Below, in pieces: positions 38,257 to 47,109 of a stretch of 64,000 bases of DNA. Position 1 is the stretch's first letter; every line of letters starts with the position of its first letter. The stretch lies in assembly GCF_017357225.1 (NCBI RefSeq), contig NZ_CP071604.1, positions 2,545,001-2,609,000 of the forward strand. Reading direction: 5' to 3'. This stretch comes from Rhizobium binae. Lineage in GTDB: Bacteria > Pseudomonadota > Alphaproteobacteria > Rhizobiales > Rhizobiaceae. The notes beneath the pieces were generated by a model, which was not told the origin of the DNA, searched no databases, and saw nothing but the letters and a program-made list of their open reading frames with translations. The position numbers and the translations under genes are program-made.

Positions 38257-39063
38257 ATGGGCGGATTATTTTCCGCGCTTGGCTCCTTCTGGAGCTCACT
38301 TGTGCAAATTTTCGATCCGCTGTGCGGACCCGTCGGCATCTTCACCTGGTTTGGTCAGTCGACGATTCTTGCGTGCGGCGATACCGGCTGGGGCGACGAA
38401 ATCGCCCTCGGCCTGCAGGTCACCGTTTCGGTAGCGATTGTCACCCTGCCGATCGGCCTCGTGATCGGTTTCCTGGTGGCGCTGGGCCAGCAGTCGGAGG
38501 AAAAGCCACTGCGGCTGGCCGCCGGTATCTACACGACGATCTTCCGCGGCCTGCCGGAGCTTTTGACGCTCTTCATTATCTATTACGGCATGCAAATGCT
38601 GATCCAGTCCCTCCTGGAGCTTGTCGGCTATGTCGGACCGCCGATCGAGATCAACGCTTTTCTCGCCGGCGTTATCGCGCTGTCGGTCGTCTTCTCCGCT
38701 TACTGTTCGGAAGTGCTGCTTTCGGCTTTCCGCGCCATACCCAAGGGCCAGTATGAGGCAGGAGACTCGCTCGGCCTGCATCGCGGCCGCACGCTACGGC
38801 TCATCATCCTGCCGCAGCTTGTGCGAATCGCACTCCCCGGCCTGACGAATCTGTGGATGGTGCTGCTGAAGGACACGTCCTATGTCTCGATTATCAGCCT
38901 TGCCGACATTCTGCGCCAGACGAGCGTCGCCGTCAGGGTCACCAAGGAACCCTTCTTCTTCTACGGCATCGCCTGCTGTCTCTACCTGGTGCTCGCCATC
39001 CTCTCTTCGTTCCTGCTCGTCCGCATCGACCGCTGGGCCAAGCGTTCGGAGGTCCGCCGATGA
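38257..39063 (+). CDS. Amino-acid ABC transporter permease 1 (HisQ-like)
   Basis: The 268-residue protein has about five membrane segments and the permease loop EAGDSLGLHRGRTLRLIILPQ (ATPase contact), preceded by FRGLPELLTLF. AGGGG precedes the ATG at 38257. Its stop overlaps the next permease start (ATGA). Together they form the heterodimeric channel. Confidence 0.93.
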   Translation: MGGLFSALGSFWSSLVQIFDPLCGPVGIFTWFGQSTILACGDTGWGDEIALGLQVTVSVAIVTLPIGLVIGFLVALGQQSEEKPLRLAAGIYTTIFRGLPELLTLFIIYYGMQMLIQSLLELVGYVGPPIEINAFLAGVIALSVVFSAYCSEVLLSAFRAIPKGQYEAGDSLGLHRGRTLRLIILPQLVRIALPGLTNLWMVLLKDTSYVSIISLADILRQTSVAVRVTKEPFFFYGIACCLYLVLAILSSFLLVRIDRWAKRSEVRR

Positions 39064-39890
39064 GCTATGCCGAAATATTGATCCCGCCGCAGCCCGCCCC
39101 CCGCGAGGTGAGAAAGCCGATGACGGCGGCGCGTCTCAGCGGTTACATCCTCGTCACGTTCTGGGCGCTGCTCGCCGCGCTGCTGCTCTTCACCGTTGTC
39201 AATGGCTGGGATCTCGACAAGTTCACCCGCTATGGCCCGCGTTATCTGCACGGTCTGTGGATCACTCTCAGCCTGGTCGCCATCTCCGTCGTCTGCGGCG
39301 CCGTGCTCTCGCTGCCGCTCGCCATCGCACGCCTGTCGAAGAGCCGCCTGCTCAACTGGCTCGCCTACGGCTATATCTATTTCTTCCGCGGCACGCCGCT
39401 GCTTGCCCAGCTATTCCTTGTTTATTATGGCCTCGGCGTGTTCCGGCCACAGCTGGAAGCCGTCGGCATCTGGTGGTTCTTCCGCGATGCCTGGTATTGC
39501 GGTCTCTTCGCCATGACCATCAATACCGCCGCCTATCAGGCGGAAATCCTGCGCGGCGCAATCGAGAGCGTGCCGCACGGCCAGCACGAGGCGGCAGCCG
39601 CCCTCGGCATCCACAAAGTCATCGCTTTCCGCAAGATTGTCCTGCCGCAGGCCTTTATCGTTGCGCTGCGTCCGTATGGCAATGAAATCATCCTGCTGAT
39701 CAAGGGTTCGGCGGTCGTCGCCATCATCACCGTGCTCGACCTGATGGGCGAAACCCGCTACGCCTTCTCCCGCACCTTCGACTATCAGACCTATCTCTGG
39801 GCGGCGATCTTCTATCTCGCCATCGTCGAGGCGTTGCGCCATCTCTGGGCGTGGATCGAGCGTCGGCTGACCCGTCATCTCAAGCGCTGA
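39060..39890 (+). CDS. Amino-acid ABC transporter permease 2 (HisM-like)
   Basis: The 276-residue protein has membrane segments and the conserved EAAAALGIHKVIAFRKIVLPQ loop, with FFRGTPLLAQLFLVYYG earlier. It starts 4 bp before the preceding stop. No ATPase gene follows, so the importer must borrow an ATP-binding protein encoded elsewhere. Confidence 0.93.
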   Translation: MSYAEILIPPQPAPREVRKPMTAARLSGYILVTFWALLAALLLFTVVNGWDLDKFTRYGPRYLHGLWITLSLVAISVVCGAVLSLPLAIARLSKSRLLNWLAYGYIYFFRGTPLLAQLFLVYYGLGVFRPQLEAVGIWWFFRDAWYCGLFAMTINTAAYQAEILRGAIESVPHGQHEAAAALGIHKVIAFRKIVLPQAFIVALRPYGNEIILLIKGSAVVAIITVLDLMGETRYAFSRTFDYQTYLWAAIFYLAIVEALRHLWAWIERRLTRHLKR

Positions 39891-40053
39891 CGGCGCTGGC
39901 AGCACTCTCGGAGCATTGCTGCCAAGCCATTGATATTAAAAATAAATTGTCCTTTTGTGAAGTGTCTGTAAAGTTTCCGTTAACCACTCGCATGTTTCCA
40001 TATCACGTAGCGCTAATAAGCGCGCGAGTGGGAACGAGAAGAAGCGGAATAAA

Positions 40054-40320
40054 ATGCGCACGGACATGGAAAGACAATTGCAAGGTTACGGCCTGACGAC
40101 TGCCCAGATCCTCTACCGCCTGCCGGACCACCCGACGATCCTGCAGACCTACGTTTGGCAGGATTACGATCTCGCCCCGGATTTTCCTGAGATGCGCGGC
40201 TTCCTGAAGTTCTGGCAGGAGAAGCTCGACGGACCTCTGCATTCGGTGCGCTACGTCCACCGCAAGCTGATCTCGGCAACCGAATGGCGGGCGCTGAAGG
40301 GTGAATTCATCCTGCACTGA
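40054..40320 (+). CDS. usg: Usg protein (short conserved alphaproteobacterial protein)
   Basis: The 88-residue protein matches the Usg family of Rhizobiales (LTTAQILYRLPDHPTILQTYVWQDYDLAPDFP in the first half). The function is unknown; the name comes from its historical position near asd. AAGCGGAA precedes the ATG. It ends exactly one base before the convergent DUF2270 gene, so the two share no spacer. Confidence 0.88.
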   Translation: MRTDMERQLQGYGLTTAQILYRLPDHPTILQTYVWQDYDLAPDFPEMRGFLKFWQEKLDGPLHSVRYVHRKLISATEWRALKGEFILH

Positions 40321-41046
40321 TCAGACATGCGCCTCGCCGCGGCCGAACTCGCCCTCGTCACGATCCGGACGCAGTGCGAAATAGAGCATGCCGAGATAGA
40401 AGACGACGACCACAGCAATGACCGCAAGGCCGGGCATTGGCCCGAGCACGGCATTGTCGATAACATAGGCCCATGAATGCGCCTGCAGTGCCGGCGCGCC
40501 CTCTGTCTGCAGTTTCGGCGTCGAGATCTTCAGGCACCAGGCAAGCAGCAGGATGAGGTACATCCAGCCGTAATTGCGCTTGAGACGGCGATGCATCGCC
40601 TCGCCATAACTCAGCAGAAAGCGCGGATGGCGCAGGCTGCCGGCGATCACCGTAGCCCATTCGCTGCCGCTGTTGGGGTCGGGCGCCAGAATCTGCGCGA
40701 AATAGCAGCGCTCGATCTGGCGGATGCGGGCGCGGTAAATGTCGAAGAAGCGGTAGCGCCGCGCCTCAATCATCAGAAGCAGCGTGATCAGCATCATCCC
40801 GAACAGCAACACGCCGTGATGCGAGGTCGGAGTCGACAGCGACACCGAGAGCAGCGCCGCCACCACGGTGATCGCCCAGTTGGATGTCCGATCGATTCGA
40901 TCGCGCCAGCTCGTCATGCGCCCGAGCTCGCCACGGTAATAATGGATGAGCGTATTGGTGGTCTCGCCTGGCGTACCTGGTAGCAGAGACATCCGAACAT
41001 CCTCTCTCTCCCTTATCGTTGATATCCTGTCCTGCTCCGTCTCCAT
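40321..41046 (-). CDS. DUF2270 predicted integral membrane protein
   Basis: The 241-residue protein has four membrane segments in two pairs (about 57-92 and 160-225) and the DUF2270 core ALIHYYRGELGRMTSWRDRID-like motif near residues 32-52. The region EARRYRFFDIYRARIRQIER is also conserved. The function is unknown. AAGGAGG precedes the ATG. Its stop abuts that of usg. Confidence 0.88.
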   Translation of the reverse strand: METEQDRISTIREREDVRMSLLPGTPGETTNTLIHYYRGELGRMTSWRDRIDRTSNWAITVVAALLSVSLSTPTSHHGVLLFGMMLITLLLMIEARRYRFFDIYRARIRQIERCYFAQILAPDPNSGSEWATVIAGSLRHPRFLLSYGEAMHRRLKRNYGWMYLILLLAWCLKISTPKLQTEGAPALQAHSWAYVIDNAVLGPMPGLAVIAVVVVFYLGMLYFALRPDRDEGEFGRGEAHV

Positions 41047-41178
41047 GATTTTCCTCCTTGTCTCCCTTTCGGCGGCCTCTCATCGGGCGCCCGACCATTC
41101 TGCGCCTGCAGCCACGCCATTGCAAAAGATCGAAAGCCGTCTTAGAGCCGTGCCTGAAACAGAAGGATTGTGACCGCG

Positions 41179-41997
41179 ATGGCAAAGAAGATCGACGAAG
41201 AAGCTCTTGCCGAGGCCTATAACCGCGCACTAGCGCTTGAAAAGGCCGGCGATGTCGACGCTGCCGTGGCTGCCTATGAGGAAGTCCTGGCGATCGATCC
41301 TGATGACCACGGCGGCGCCGCCGTGCGCATCGCCGCGATGGGCCGCGGTGAAACGCCGGCCAAGGCGCCCGACGCCTATATCGAGACCTTGTTCGACCAG
41401 CATGCCGAGGTGTTCGAGGACGTCCTCGTCGAGCAACTCGGCTATCACGTGCCGATGCTGGTGCGCCAGCGCCTGCAACAGCTGAAACTCGGACCGTTCA
41501 AGCGGCTGCTCGATCTCGGATGCGGCACGGGTCTCACCGGCGGCGCCCTGCGCGACCTTTGCGAAGATATGACCGGCATCGACATATCGGAGAAGATGGT
41601 CGAGATTGCCCACGAGAAGGATCTTTATGAGACGCTTTTCGTCGCCGAGGTCGAGGATTTCCTCGAGGACAATGACGAGGAAGCCTTCGACATCATCACT
41701 GCCACCGATGTGCTGCCCTATCTAGGCGCGCTCGAACCGCTGTTCTTCGGGGCCGCCGAAAACCTGACGCCGGGCGGCCTCTTCATCTTCTCCTCCGAAA
41801 CCCTGCCGGCAGAAATTCTCGCCGGACGCGCCTTCATGGTCGGACCGCACCAGCGCTTCGCCCACGCCGACGGCTATGTGAGGGAACGGTTGACCGCCAC
41901 CGGTTTCGACCTTGTCGAAATATCCGATATCAACGTGCGCATGGAAGAGGGACAGCCGACGCCCGGTCATCTGGTGATCGCCAGATATCTCGGCTGA
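41179..41997 (+). CDS. TPR-containing SAM-dependent methyltransferase
   Basis: The 272-residue protein has one tetratricopeptide-like helix pair at the N-terminus (about 6-42, ALALEKAGDVDAAVAAYEEVLAIDP). A class I methyltransferase domain follows, with motif I LDLGCGTG at 111-118 and TGIDISEKMVEIA. The ATG at 41179 is chosen; a GTG at 41170 is too close to the AGGA site. Target unknown. Confidence 0.9.
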   Translation: MAKKIDEEALAEAYNRALALEKAGDVDAAVAAYEEVLAIDPDDHGGAAVRIAAMGRGETPAKAPDAYIETLFDQHAEVFEDVLVEQLGYHVPMLVRQRLQQLKLGPFKRLLDLGCGTGLTGGALRDLCEDMTGIDISEKMVEIAHEKDLYETLFVAEVEDFLEDNDEEAFDIITATDVLPYLGALEPLFFGAAENLTPGGLFIFSSETLPAEILAGRAFMVGPHQRFAHADGYVRERLTATGFDLVEISDINVRMEEGQPTPGHLVIARYLG

Positions 41998-42100
41998 CGA
42001 GAATAGTTGCGCGATCGGCTAACCATCTGTTGCGAAAGACTTGCGGACCTGATACTTAGTCAGCCAGCAAAGTTTTCTGCCGCATAGGAAAGGTCGCCGC

Positions 42101-42787
42101 ATGTCGCTCGTGCTCTATGGGCATCCGCTTGCCTCCTTCTGCCATAAGGTGCTGATCGCGCTCTACGAAAACGGCACGCCCTTCGAAAACCGGATCGTCG
42201 ATCTGTCCGACGAGACCTCGCGCGCGGATATCTTCCGGCTCTGGCCAATCGGCAAGATGCCGCTGCTGCGTGACGAGGCCCGAGACAGCACCATCCCCGA
42301 AACCTCGATCATCATCGAATATCTCGATCATTATTATCCCGGTCCCTCACCTTTGCTGCCGCTCGAGCTCGACCGGGCGCTGCAAGTCCGTCTCTGGGAC
42401 CGGTTCTTCGATCACTATGTTCAGGTGCCGATGCAGACGCTGGTCAGCAACCGCCGGCGCCCTGAGGGCAAGGCAGACGAAATCGAGATGGCCGCTTCCC
42501 GGACGACGCTTGCCACGGCCTACACAATGATCGAAAAACAGCTGGGCGACAGCCCATGGATCACCGGCGGGGCCTTCACCATGGCCGATTGCGCCGCCGC
42601 CCCCTCTCTGTTTTACGCCGAGACGCTGGTCCCCTTTTCACCCGACCAGCCGAGACTGCGCGCCTATTACGAGCGGCTGCAGGGGCGCCCGTCCTTCGCC
42701 AGGGCACTGGAGGAAGCCCGTCCTTATTTCAAGTTCTACCCCTACCAGGACAGGCTGCCCGCCCGCTTCCGGGATGCAGCGGAATGA
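42101..42787 (+). CDS. Glutathione S-transferase family protein
   Basis: The 228-residue protein has a thioredoxin-fold N-domain (LYGHPLASFCHKVLIALYENG, PETSIIIEYLDHYYPG) and a helical C-domain (FTMADCAAAPSLFYAE). C14 near the active site could serve in place of Ser/Tyr. Its TGA overlaps the ATG of the ArsR gene, so GST, ArsR and SRPBCC genes form one coupled operon. Confidence 0.9.
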   Translation: MSLVLYGHPLASFCHKVLIALYENGTPFENRIVDLSDETSRADIFRLWPIGKMPLLRDEARDSTIPETSIIIEYLDHYYPGPSPLLPLELDRALQVRLWDRFFDHYVQVPMQTLVSNRRRPEGKADEIEMAASRTTLATAYTMIEKQLGDSPWITGGAFTMADCAAAPSLFYAETLVPFSPDQPRLRAYYERLQGRPSFARALEEARPYFKFYPYQDRLPARFRDAAE

Positions 42788-43125
42788 TCGAAGGCCAGGC
42801 GGATCTCGACCGCATGTTCCACGCGCTTTCCGATCGCAGCCGCCGCGGCATGATCGACCGCCTCGGCCGCGGCCCGGCCTCCGTCACCGAATTGGCGGCG
42901 CCGCTCGCGGTCGCCCTGCCGACGGTGATGAAACATCTGCAGGTATTGGAGGAAAGCGGCCTCGTATTCTCCGAAAAATCCGGCCGGGTGCGAACCTACC
43001 GCCTGCAGCAGGACGCGCTTGCCGCCGTCGAGCACTGGGTGGAACAGCGAAAAACTCGCTGGACCGCCGCCTTCGACCGGCTGGATCAACTTCTCGCCGA
43101 CGAGCCGGAGACTTTTCCCGAATGA
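42784..43125 (+). CDS. ArsR-family regulator (module 1)
   Basis: The 113-residue winged-helix protein has the recognition region AVALPTVMKHLQVLEESGLV at about 43-62 and RTYRLQQDAL after it. No metal-binding cysteines are visible, so it is probably not a metal sensor. The start overlaps the GST stop and the end overlaps the SRPBCC start (ATGA each). Such ArsR-SRPBCC pairs are common in rhizobia and are thought to be self-regulated. Confidence 0.9.
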   Translation: MIEGQADLDRMFHALSDRSRRGMIDRLGRGPASVTELAAPLAVALPTVMKHLQVLEESGLVFSEKSGRVRTYRLQQDALAAVEHWVEQRKTRWTAAFDRLDQLLADEPETFPE

Positions 43126-43598
43126 CCACGCGATCCGCAGAACACGTCACCCTCGTCATCGAACGTCACCTCAAGGCGCCCGTCGCCCGGGTCTTTCGCG
43201 CCTGGTCGATGCCGGAATCCAAGCGCCAGTGGTTCGCCTGCCACGGCGACTGGGTGCCGCTGGAATACGGCCTGGATTTCCGCTCCGGCGGGCTGGAGAG
43301 GAACTATGTTGCCGATACGGACGGGCTCTTGCACGCCTACGACGCCCGTTACATCGACATCGTGCCCGATGCGCGGATCATCTACGCTTATGAGATGAGG
43401 CTCGGCGAATCCCGCATCTCGGTCTCCCTCGCCACCGTCGTCTTCGAAACCGAACCCGGCGGCACCAAAATGGTCTTTACCGAACAAGCGGTGTTCCTTG
43501 ACGGCTATGCCGACAACGGCGCCCGTCTTCAGGGCACCGAAATCGGCTTCGACAATCTCGAGCTTTTTCTCGAGCGCGAGACAAGGGCGATCCATTAG
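43122..43598 (+). CDS. SRPBCC/AHSA1-domain protein (module 1)
   Basis: The 158-residue protein has the START-like fold of the activator-of-Hsp90 homology family: VTLVIERHLKAPVARVFRAWSMPE at the N-terminus and TKMVFTEQAVFLDGYAD late. Such domains bind hydrophobic ligands; the role here is unknown. It is coupled to the ArsR gene upstream and converges on the DUF1801 genes. Confidence 0.9.
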   Translation: MTTRSAEHVTLVIERHLKAPVARVFRAWSMPESKRQWFACHGDWVPLEYGLDFRSGGLERNYVADTDGLLHAYDARYIDIVPDARIIYAYEMRLGESRISVSLATVVFETEPGGTKMVFTEQAVFLDGYADNGARLQGTEIGFDNLELFLERETRAIH

Positions 43599-43621
43599 AC
43601 TGGCAAGTTTCAGATACTGCA

Positions 43622-44062
43622 TCACTTTTTAGAACGAGAGGCCTTGGCTGACATGTTCAACGCGGCGGCGGCGCGAACGAGCGCCTTCAACGCCTCCTCG
43701 TCGATCTTGTCGCTCTCGTGCATATCGATGGCGCGCCGGGTGTTACCTTCGAGGCTGGAGTTGAAGAGCCCCGAAGGATCCTCCAGCGCGGCACCTCTGG
43801 CAAAGGTCAATTTCACCACGCTCTTATAGGTCTCGCCGGTGCAGATGATGCCGCTGCGCTCCCAGACCGGAACCCCTCTCCACTTCCATTCCTCGACAAC
43901 GTCAGGCTCGGCCTGCCTGATCAGCGCCCGGACCCGCGCAAGCGTCTCGCCGCGCCAATCCTTGAGCTCCTCGATCCTCGCATCGATCAGTTGCGAGGGC
44001 GAAGTTTCTTCGGCCCCTTGCTGGGAATTGCTCTTCTTCATGCTTCCGGTCACATTCTTCAT
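43622..44062 (-). CDS. DUF1801-domain protein
   Basis: The 146-residue protein has a Lys/Ser-rich N-terminus followed by a YdhG/DUF1801 domain (DWRGETLARVRALIRQAEPDVVEEWKW, GVPVWERSGIICTGETYKSVVKLTF, AALEDPSGLFNSSLEGNTRRAIDM). Function unknown; the fold is related to iron-sulfur frataxin-like CyaY/YdhG. It follows a second DUF1801 gene by 45 bp. Confidence 0.88.
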   Translation of the reverse strand: MKNVTGSMKKSNSQQGAEETSPSQLIDARIEELKDWRGETLARVRALIRQAEPDVVEEWKWRGVPVWERSGIICTGETYKSVVKLTFARGAALEDPSGLFNSSLEGNTRRAIDMHESDKIDEEALKALVRAAAALNMSAKASRSKK

Positions 44063-44107
44063 GGTTGTCTCTCTTCATCGGCCCTGATGTCGATGGCATC
44101 GCTGCGG

Positions 44108-44575
44108 TTACATCCACTCTCCGAGCAATCGGCTGGCCTGCTCCACCCAGGCGGTGAACTGGGCTTCATCGATGTCGTCATCCTCGCGGATGTCAAGGTA
44201 GCGCACATCTTTCTGCCTCGAAGCGCCCGGGGGCGGCGGATCGAGCAGGGCGCCGCGGAAGAAGGCCACCTTGACGTATTTTGTGAAGCAATGGCTGCCG
44301 AGGAACCAGCCCTGTCCTTCGATGCCATAGAAGGGAGAGTTCCATTTGACTGCTTTGGAAACGCCAGGCACCGTGTCAGTGATTATCACATCGAGGCGAC
44401 GCCCGATCTCGCTTTTCCAGCCCGGCATCGCCGCGATATAGGCTTGCACGGGCGCGTCGCCATGGCCTTTGACGATCTGCGGGTTGCCGCCCGACAGCAG
44501 CTTCGGCGTGGCGGCCGGTTCGGCAGCCGTCTCGGCTGTCATCTTGGCCGCCGTCTTCAATTTACTCTCGGCCAT
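44108..44575 (-). CDS. DUF1801-domain protein
   Basis: The 155-residue protein has an Ala/Thr/Lys-rich N-terminal stretch (1-30), then a DUF1801 domain with MPGWKSEIGRRLDVIITDTVPGV, WNSPFYGIEGQGWFLGSHCFTKYVKVAFF and DDIDEAQFTAWV. GGAG precedes the ATG. It differs clearly from the neighbouring DUF1801 protein, so a recent duplication is unlikely. Confidence 0.88.
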   Translation of the reverse strand: MAESKLKTAAKMTAETAAEPAATPKLLSGGNPQIVKGHGDAPVQAYIAAMPGWKSEIGRRLDVIITDTVPGVSKAVKWNSPFYGIEGQGWFLGSHCFTKYVKVAFFRGALLDPPPPGASRQKDVRYLDIREDDDIDEAQFTAWVEQASRLLGEWM

Positions 44576-44753
44576 CGCGTTGACTCCGTTTTCCTGCGGC
44601 CTACCCAGACGGTCGATTTCTCCTGCGGCGCGGCGATGATATTGACGATAGCGGCCGCCGTAAAGGTGACGGAAGGCCCACGCCGAACTTGCCGAAACCA
44701 GTTGCTAACCGGAATATGAGCTTCGGCGACGCACGATCCGTCCATTGACGATC

Positions 44754-45164
44754 TCACTCCGACCGCGCTAGAACCTGCTCCAGATTTGCAAAGAACTGCG
44801 TCCACCCGCTCCTGGCGCCCCCGTACGCCTGCCGCTGATCCGGCCGGAAGCCGGACTGCTCCATCCGCAAATGCGTGCCGGTGCCGGTTGGGGTGAGAGT
44901 CCAGGTGACCACGCTTTCCAGCCCATGGCCCTCCCAGCTATAAGACAGGGTCTTATTCGGCTCGACTTCCAGGACCTTGCAGTCGACAGAGCCCCAATCC
45001 GCGCTGAATCTGAAACGATGATCGATGGCGGGCTTGAAATCGCTCTTCATCAGCCACTCCTGGAGCAGGTGCGGCTGGGTGAGCGCCCGCCAGATCTTTT
45101 CCGAGGGAAAGGGCATCTCCCGCTCGATGACGACGGAGCGCGTTTCTGTCGATGTGTCGGTCAT
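44754..45164 (-). CDS. SRPBCC/AHSA1-domain protein (module 2)
   Basis: The 136-residue protein has the AHSA1 fold (VVIEREMPFPSEKIWRALTQPHLLQEWLM, FRFSADWGSVDCKVLEVEPNKTLSYSWEG, ending YGGARSGWTQFFANLEQVL). It is short and complete. It starts within the ArsR stop (4-bp overlap), so the pair is coupled in the same way as module 1. Confidence 0.9.
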   Translation of the reverse strand: MTDTSTETRSVVIEREMPFPSEKIWRALTQPHLLQEWLMKSDFKPAIDHRFRFSADWGSVDCKVLEVEPNKTLSYSWEGHGLESVVTWTLTPTGTGTHLRMEQSGFRPDQRQAYGGARSGWTQFFANLEQVLARSE

Positions 45165-45484
45165 TGATCCATCCTTTTCAGCAAATCTTCGAGATCGTTA
45201 AAGCGGCTTTGCCAGAAGCCGGCCATCTCGCTCGTCCAGTCGACCAGCGGGGCCAGCGCGCCAAGCTGCGCACTGTAATGCGTCTGCCGTCCTTCATGCC
45301 GGTCGCGCACCAATCCGGCCCGCTTCAGGATCCCGAGATGTTTCGAAACAACCGGCTGCGACACGCTGGCGCGGGCCGTCAGAGCTCCGACCGTCTTCTC
45401 CCCTTCGCGGCACAGCCGCTCGAACAGAGCCCGCCGCGTCGGATCGGCCAGCGTCCTAAAAAGTACATCGCGAGCATCGGGCAT
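45161..45484 (-). CDS. ArsR-family regulator (module 2)
   Basis: The 107-residue winged-helix protein has DPTRRALFERLCREGEKTVGAL and the recognition helix ASVSQPVVSKHLGILKRAGLV. A single cysteine (C25) and no metal pair are present. It is the first gene of the minus-strand unit ArsR, SRPBCC, DUF1801, DUF1801 and probably represses its own promoter upstream of 45484. Confidence 0.92.
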   Translation of the reverse strand: MPDARDVLFRTLADPTRRALFERLCREGEKTVGALTARASVSQPVVSKHLGILKRAGLVRDRHEGRQTHYSAQLGALAPLVDWTSEMAGFWQSRFNDLEDLLKRMDQ

Positions 45485-45702
45485 CGGTGATTCATACCTC
45501 TGGAGCTATGAATTGACGTATAGCTGCCGAGGCATACGTGAGTCAACCCGAAAGCATGGTGCGCGGTTACGACAAAGCGGAGTGGAAGAGAGTCAGAGGC
45601 TTGCCGCGTATAGCGGAAGGAGATCTCATATACCTTCACGGCTATACATAGAGACTTTTCGCATAGATCGCGCACCCGTCGTTGCGAAAGGCATATTTGC
45701 TG

Positions 45703-46077
45703 TCACGACCTCTCCGGACGCTCGGCATCCAGCCGCTCGCGAATGAAGACAGGGCCACCGGCAAGACGCGCCGCCAGCGGGCTCGCGGGATCGACCAGAC
45801 GCCAATAGGGCGTCACCGTCGAAACCGGTTCACCCTTCGCCAACGCGCCGAAGGACAGTTCTGCGATGGCCCGCAAATGCCGCTGCACGGTCACCGGGCA
45901 GCGTGCATCCTCCCCGTATTGAGCGGAGAGGCGGCGGCGGAGAGCACCGAGATCGGTGCGAACACCTTGTGGTACTGATCGGATCAGCTGCGCGACCATC
46001 TGCTGCGACGGAATGAGCATCGCTTGCATGCCGCTACGGCCCTTGCGCCGCGGCTTGATCGTCGGAGACTCGTTCAT
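45703..46077 (-). CDS. MGMT/Ada DNA-binding-domain-like protein
   Basis: The 124-residue basic protein resembles the small MGMT-like family (MLIPSQQMVAQLIRSVPQG, LRRRLSAQYGEDARCPVTVQRHL, TPYWRLVDPASPL). These look like the DNA-binding domain of O6-alkylguanine transferases but lack the PCHR active site. The start at 46077 is preferred; the frame is open upstream through unrelated sequence. Two further genes away is an AlkD-like repair gene, which fits a DNA-damage role (inference). Confidence 0.6.
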   Translation of the reverse strand: MNESPTIKPRRKGRSGMQAMLIPSQQMVAQLIRSVPQGVRTDLGALRRRLSAQYGEDARCPVTVQRHLRAIAELSFGALAKGEPVSTVTPYWRLVDPASPLAARLAGGPVFIRERLDAERPERS

Positions 46078-46239
46078 ATCATGGTCCGAAGCATTTTGCC
46101 TTCCACGCAATCTAGGGTTGGAGCGAACGATGGCCAGCCTCGTCAGGTCAATCGACGGGAAGTCGCCTCTGACGGCTTTTCTGCTCCCGCCGTTTCGGTT
46201 AATCCTCGGAGCCTCGCACTTGGAACAAGGATAGGACAT

Positions 46240-47109
46240 ATGGCTAAAGTCGCATTCATCGGTCTCGGCGTCATGGGTTTTCCCATGGCCGGTCATCTGG
46301 AGACGAAGGGCGGCCACGATGTCACCGTCTACAATCGGACGGCCGAAAAAGCCGCCGACTGGACCGCGAAATTTTCCGGCAAGTCCGCCCCTACCCCGGC
46401 CGAAGCCGCCGCCGGGGCCGATTTCGTCTTCGTCTGCGTCGGCAATGACGAAGATCTCCGCTCGGTGACATCGGGAGAAAACGGGGCCCTGCACGGCATG
46501 AGGCCGGGTTCGGTGCTGATCGACAACACCACCGCCAGCGCCGAGGTCGCCCGCGAACTTTATGCCGCGGCCAAGGCGAAAGGCGTCGACTTCATCGACG
46601 CTCCGGTCTCCGGTGGCCAAGCCGGCGCCGAAAACGGTGTCCTGACCGTCATGTGTGGCGGCGACGAAGCCGTCTATGAGCGCGCCAGGACCGTCATCGA
46701 AGCTTATGCCAGGATGGTCGGGCTGATGGGGCCGGCAGGTTCCGGCCAGTTGACCAAGATGGTCAACCAGATCTGCATCGCCGGCCTCGTCCAGGGACTC
46801 GCCGAAGGGCTGCATTTCGGCAAGCGCGCCGGCCTCGATATCGAAAAGGTGGTCGAGGTGATCTCGAAGGGTGCGGCAGGCTCCTGGCAGATGGAAAACC
46901 GACACAAGACCATGAATGCCGGCAAGTATGATTTCGGTTTCGCAGTCGACTGGATGCGCAAGGATCTGGACATCGTGCTCGCCGAAGCCCGCCGCAACGG
47001 CGCCAAATTGCCGGTCACGGCCGTCGTCGATCAGTTCTATGGTGACGTGCAGGCGATGGGCGGCAATCGCTGGGACACATCCTCGCTGCTTGCCCGCCTC
47101 GAGAAATGA
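46240..47109 (+). CDS. NAD-dependent 3-hydroxyacid dehydrogenase (3-hydroxyisobutyrate dehydrogenase family)
   Basis: The 289-residue protein has the Rossmann motif FIGLGVMGFPMAGHL at 6-20, the substrate motif DAPVSGGQAGAENG, and the catalytic lysine in GSGQLTKMVNQ. It may oxidise 3-hydroxyisobutyrate, tartronate semialdehyde or a similar compound; the exact substrate is not readable. AAGGATAGGA precedes the ATG. Its stop overlaps the next gene by 4 bp. Confidence 0.92.
   Translation: MAKVAFIGLGVMGFPMAGHLETKGGHDVTVYNRTAEKAADWTAKFSGKSAPTPAEAAAGADFVFVCVGNDEDLRSVTSGENGALHGMRPGSVLIDNTTASAEVARELYAAAKAKGVDFIDAPVSGGQAGAENGVLTVMCGGDEAVYERARTVIEAYARMVGLMGPAGSGQLTKMVNQICIAGLVQGLAEGLHFGKRAGLDIEKVVEVISKGAAGSWQMENRHKTMNAGKYDFGFAVDWMRKDLDIVLAEARRNGAKLPVTAVVDQFYGDVQAMGGNRWDTSSLLARLEK

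Noticed and set aside
46077..46905. N-terminal extension of the MGMT-like protein
   Set aside because: The added residues overlap the dehydrogenase gene on the other strand and match no family; the ATG at 46077 is sufficient.
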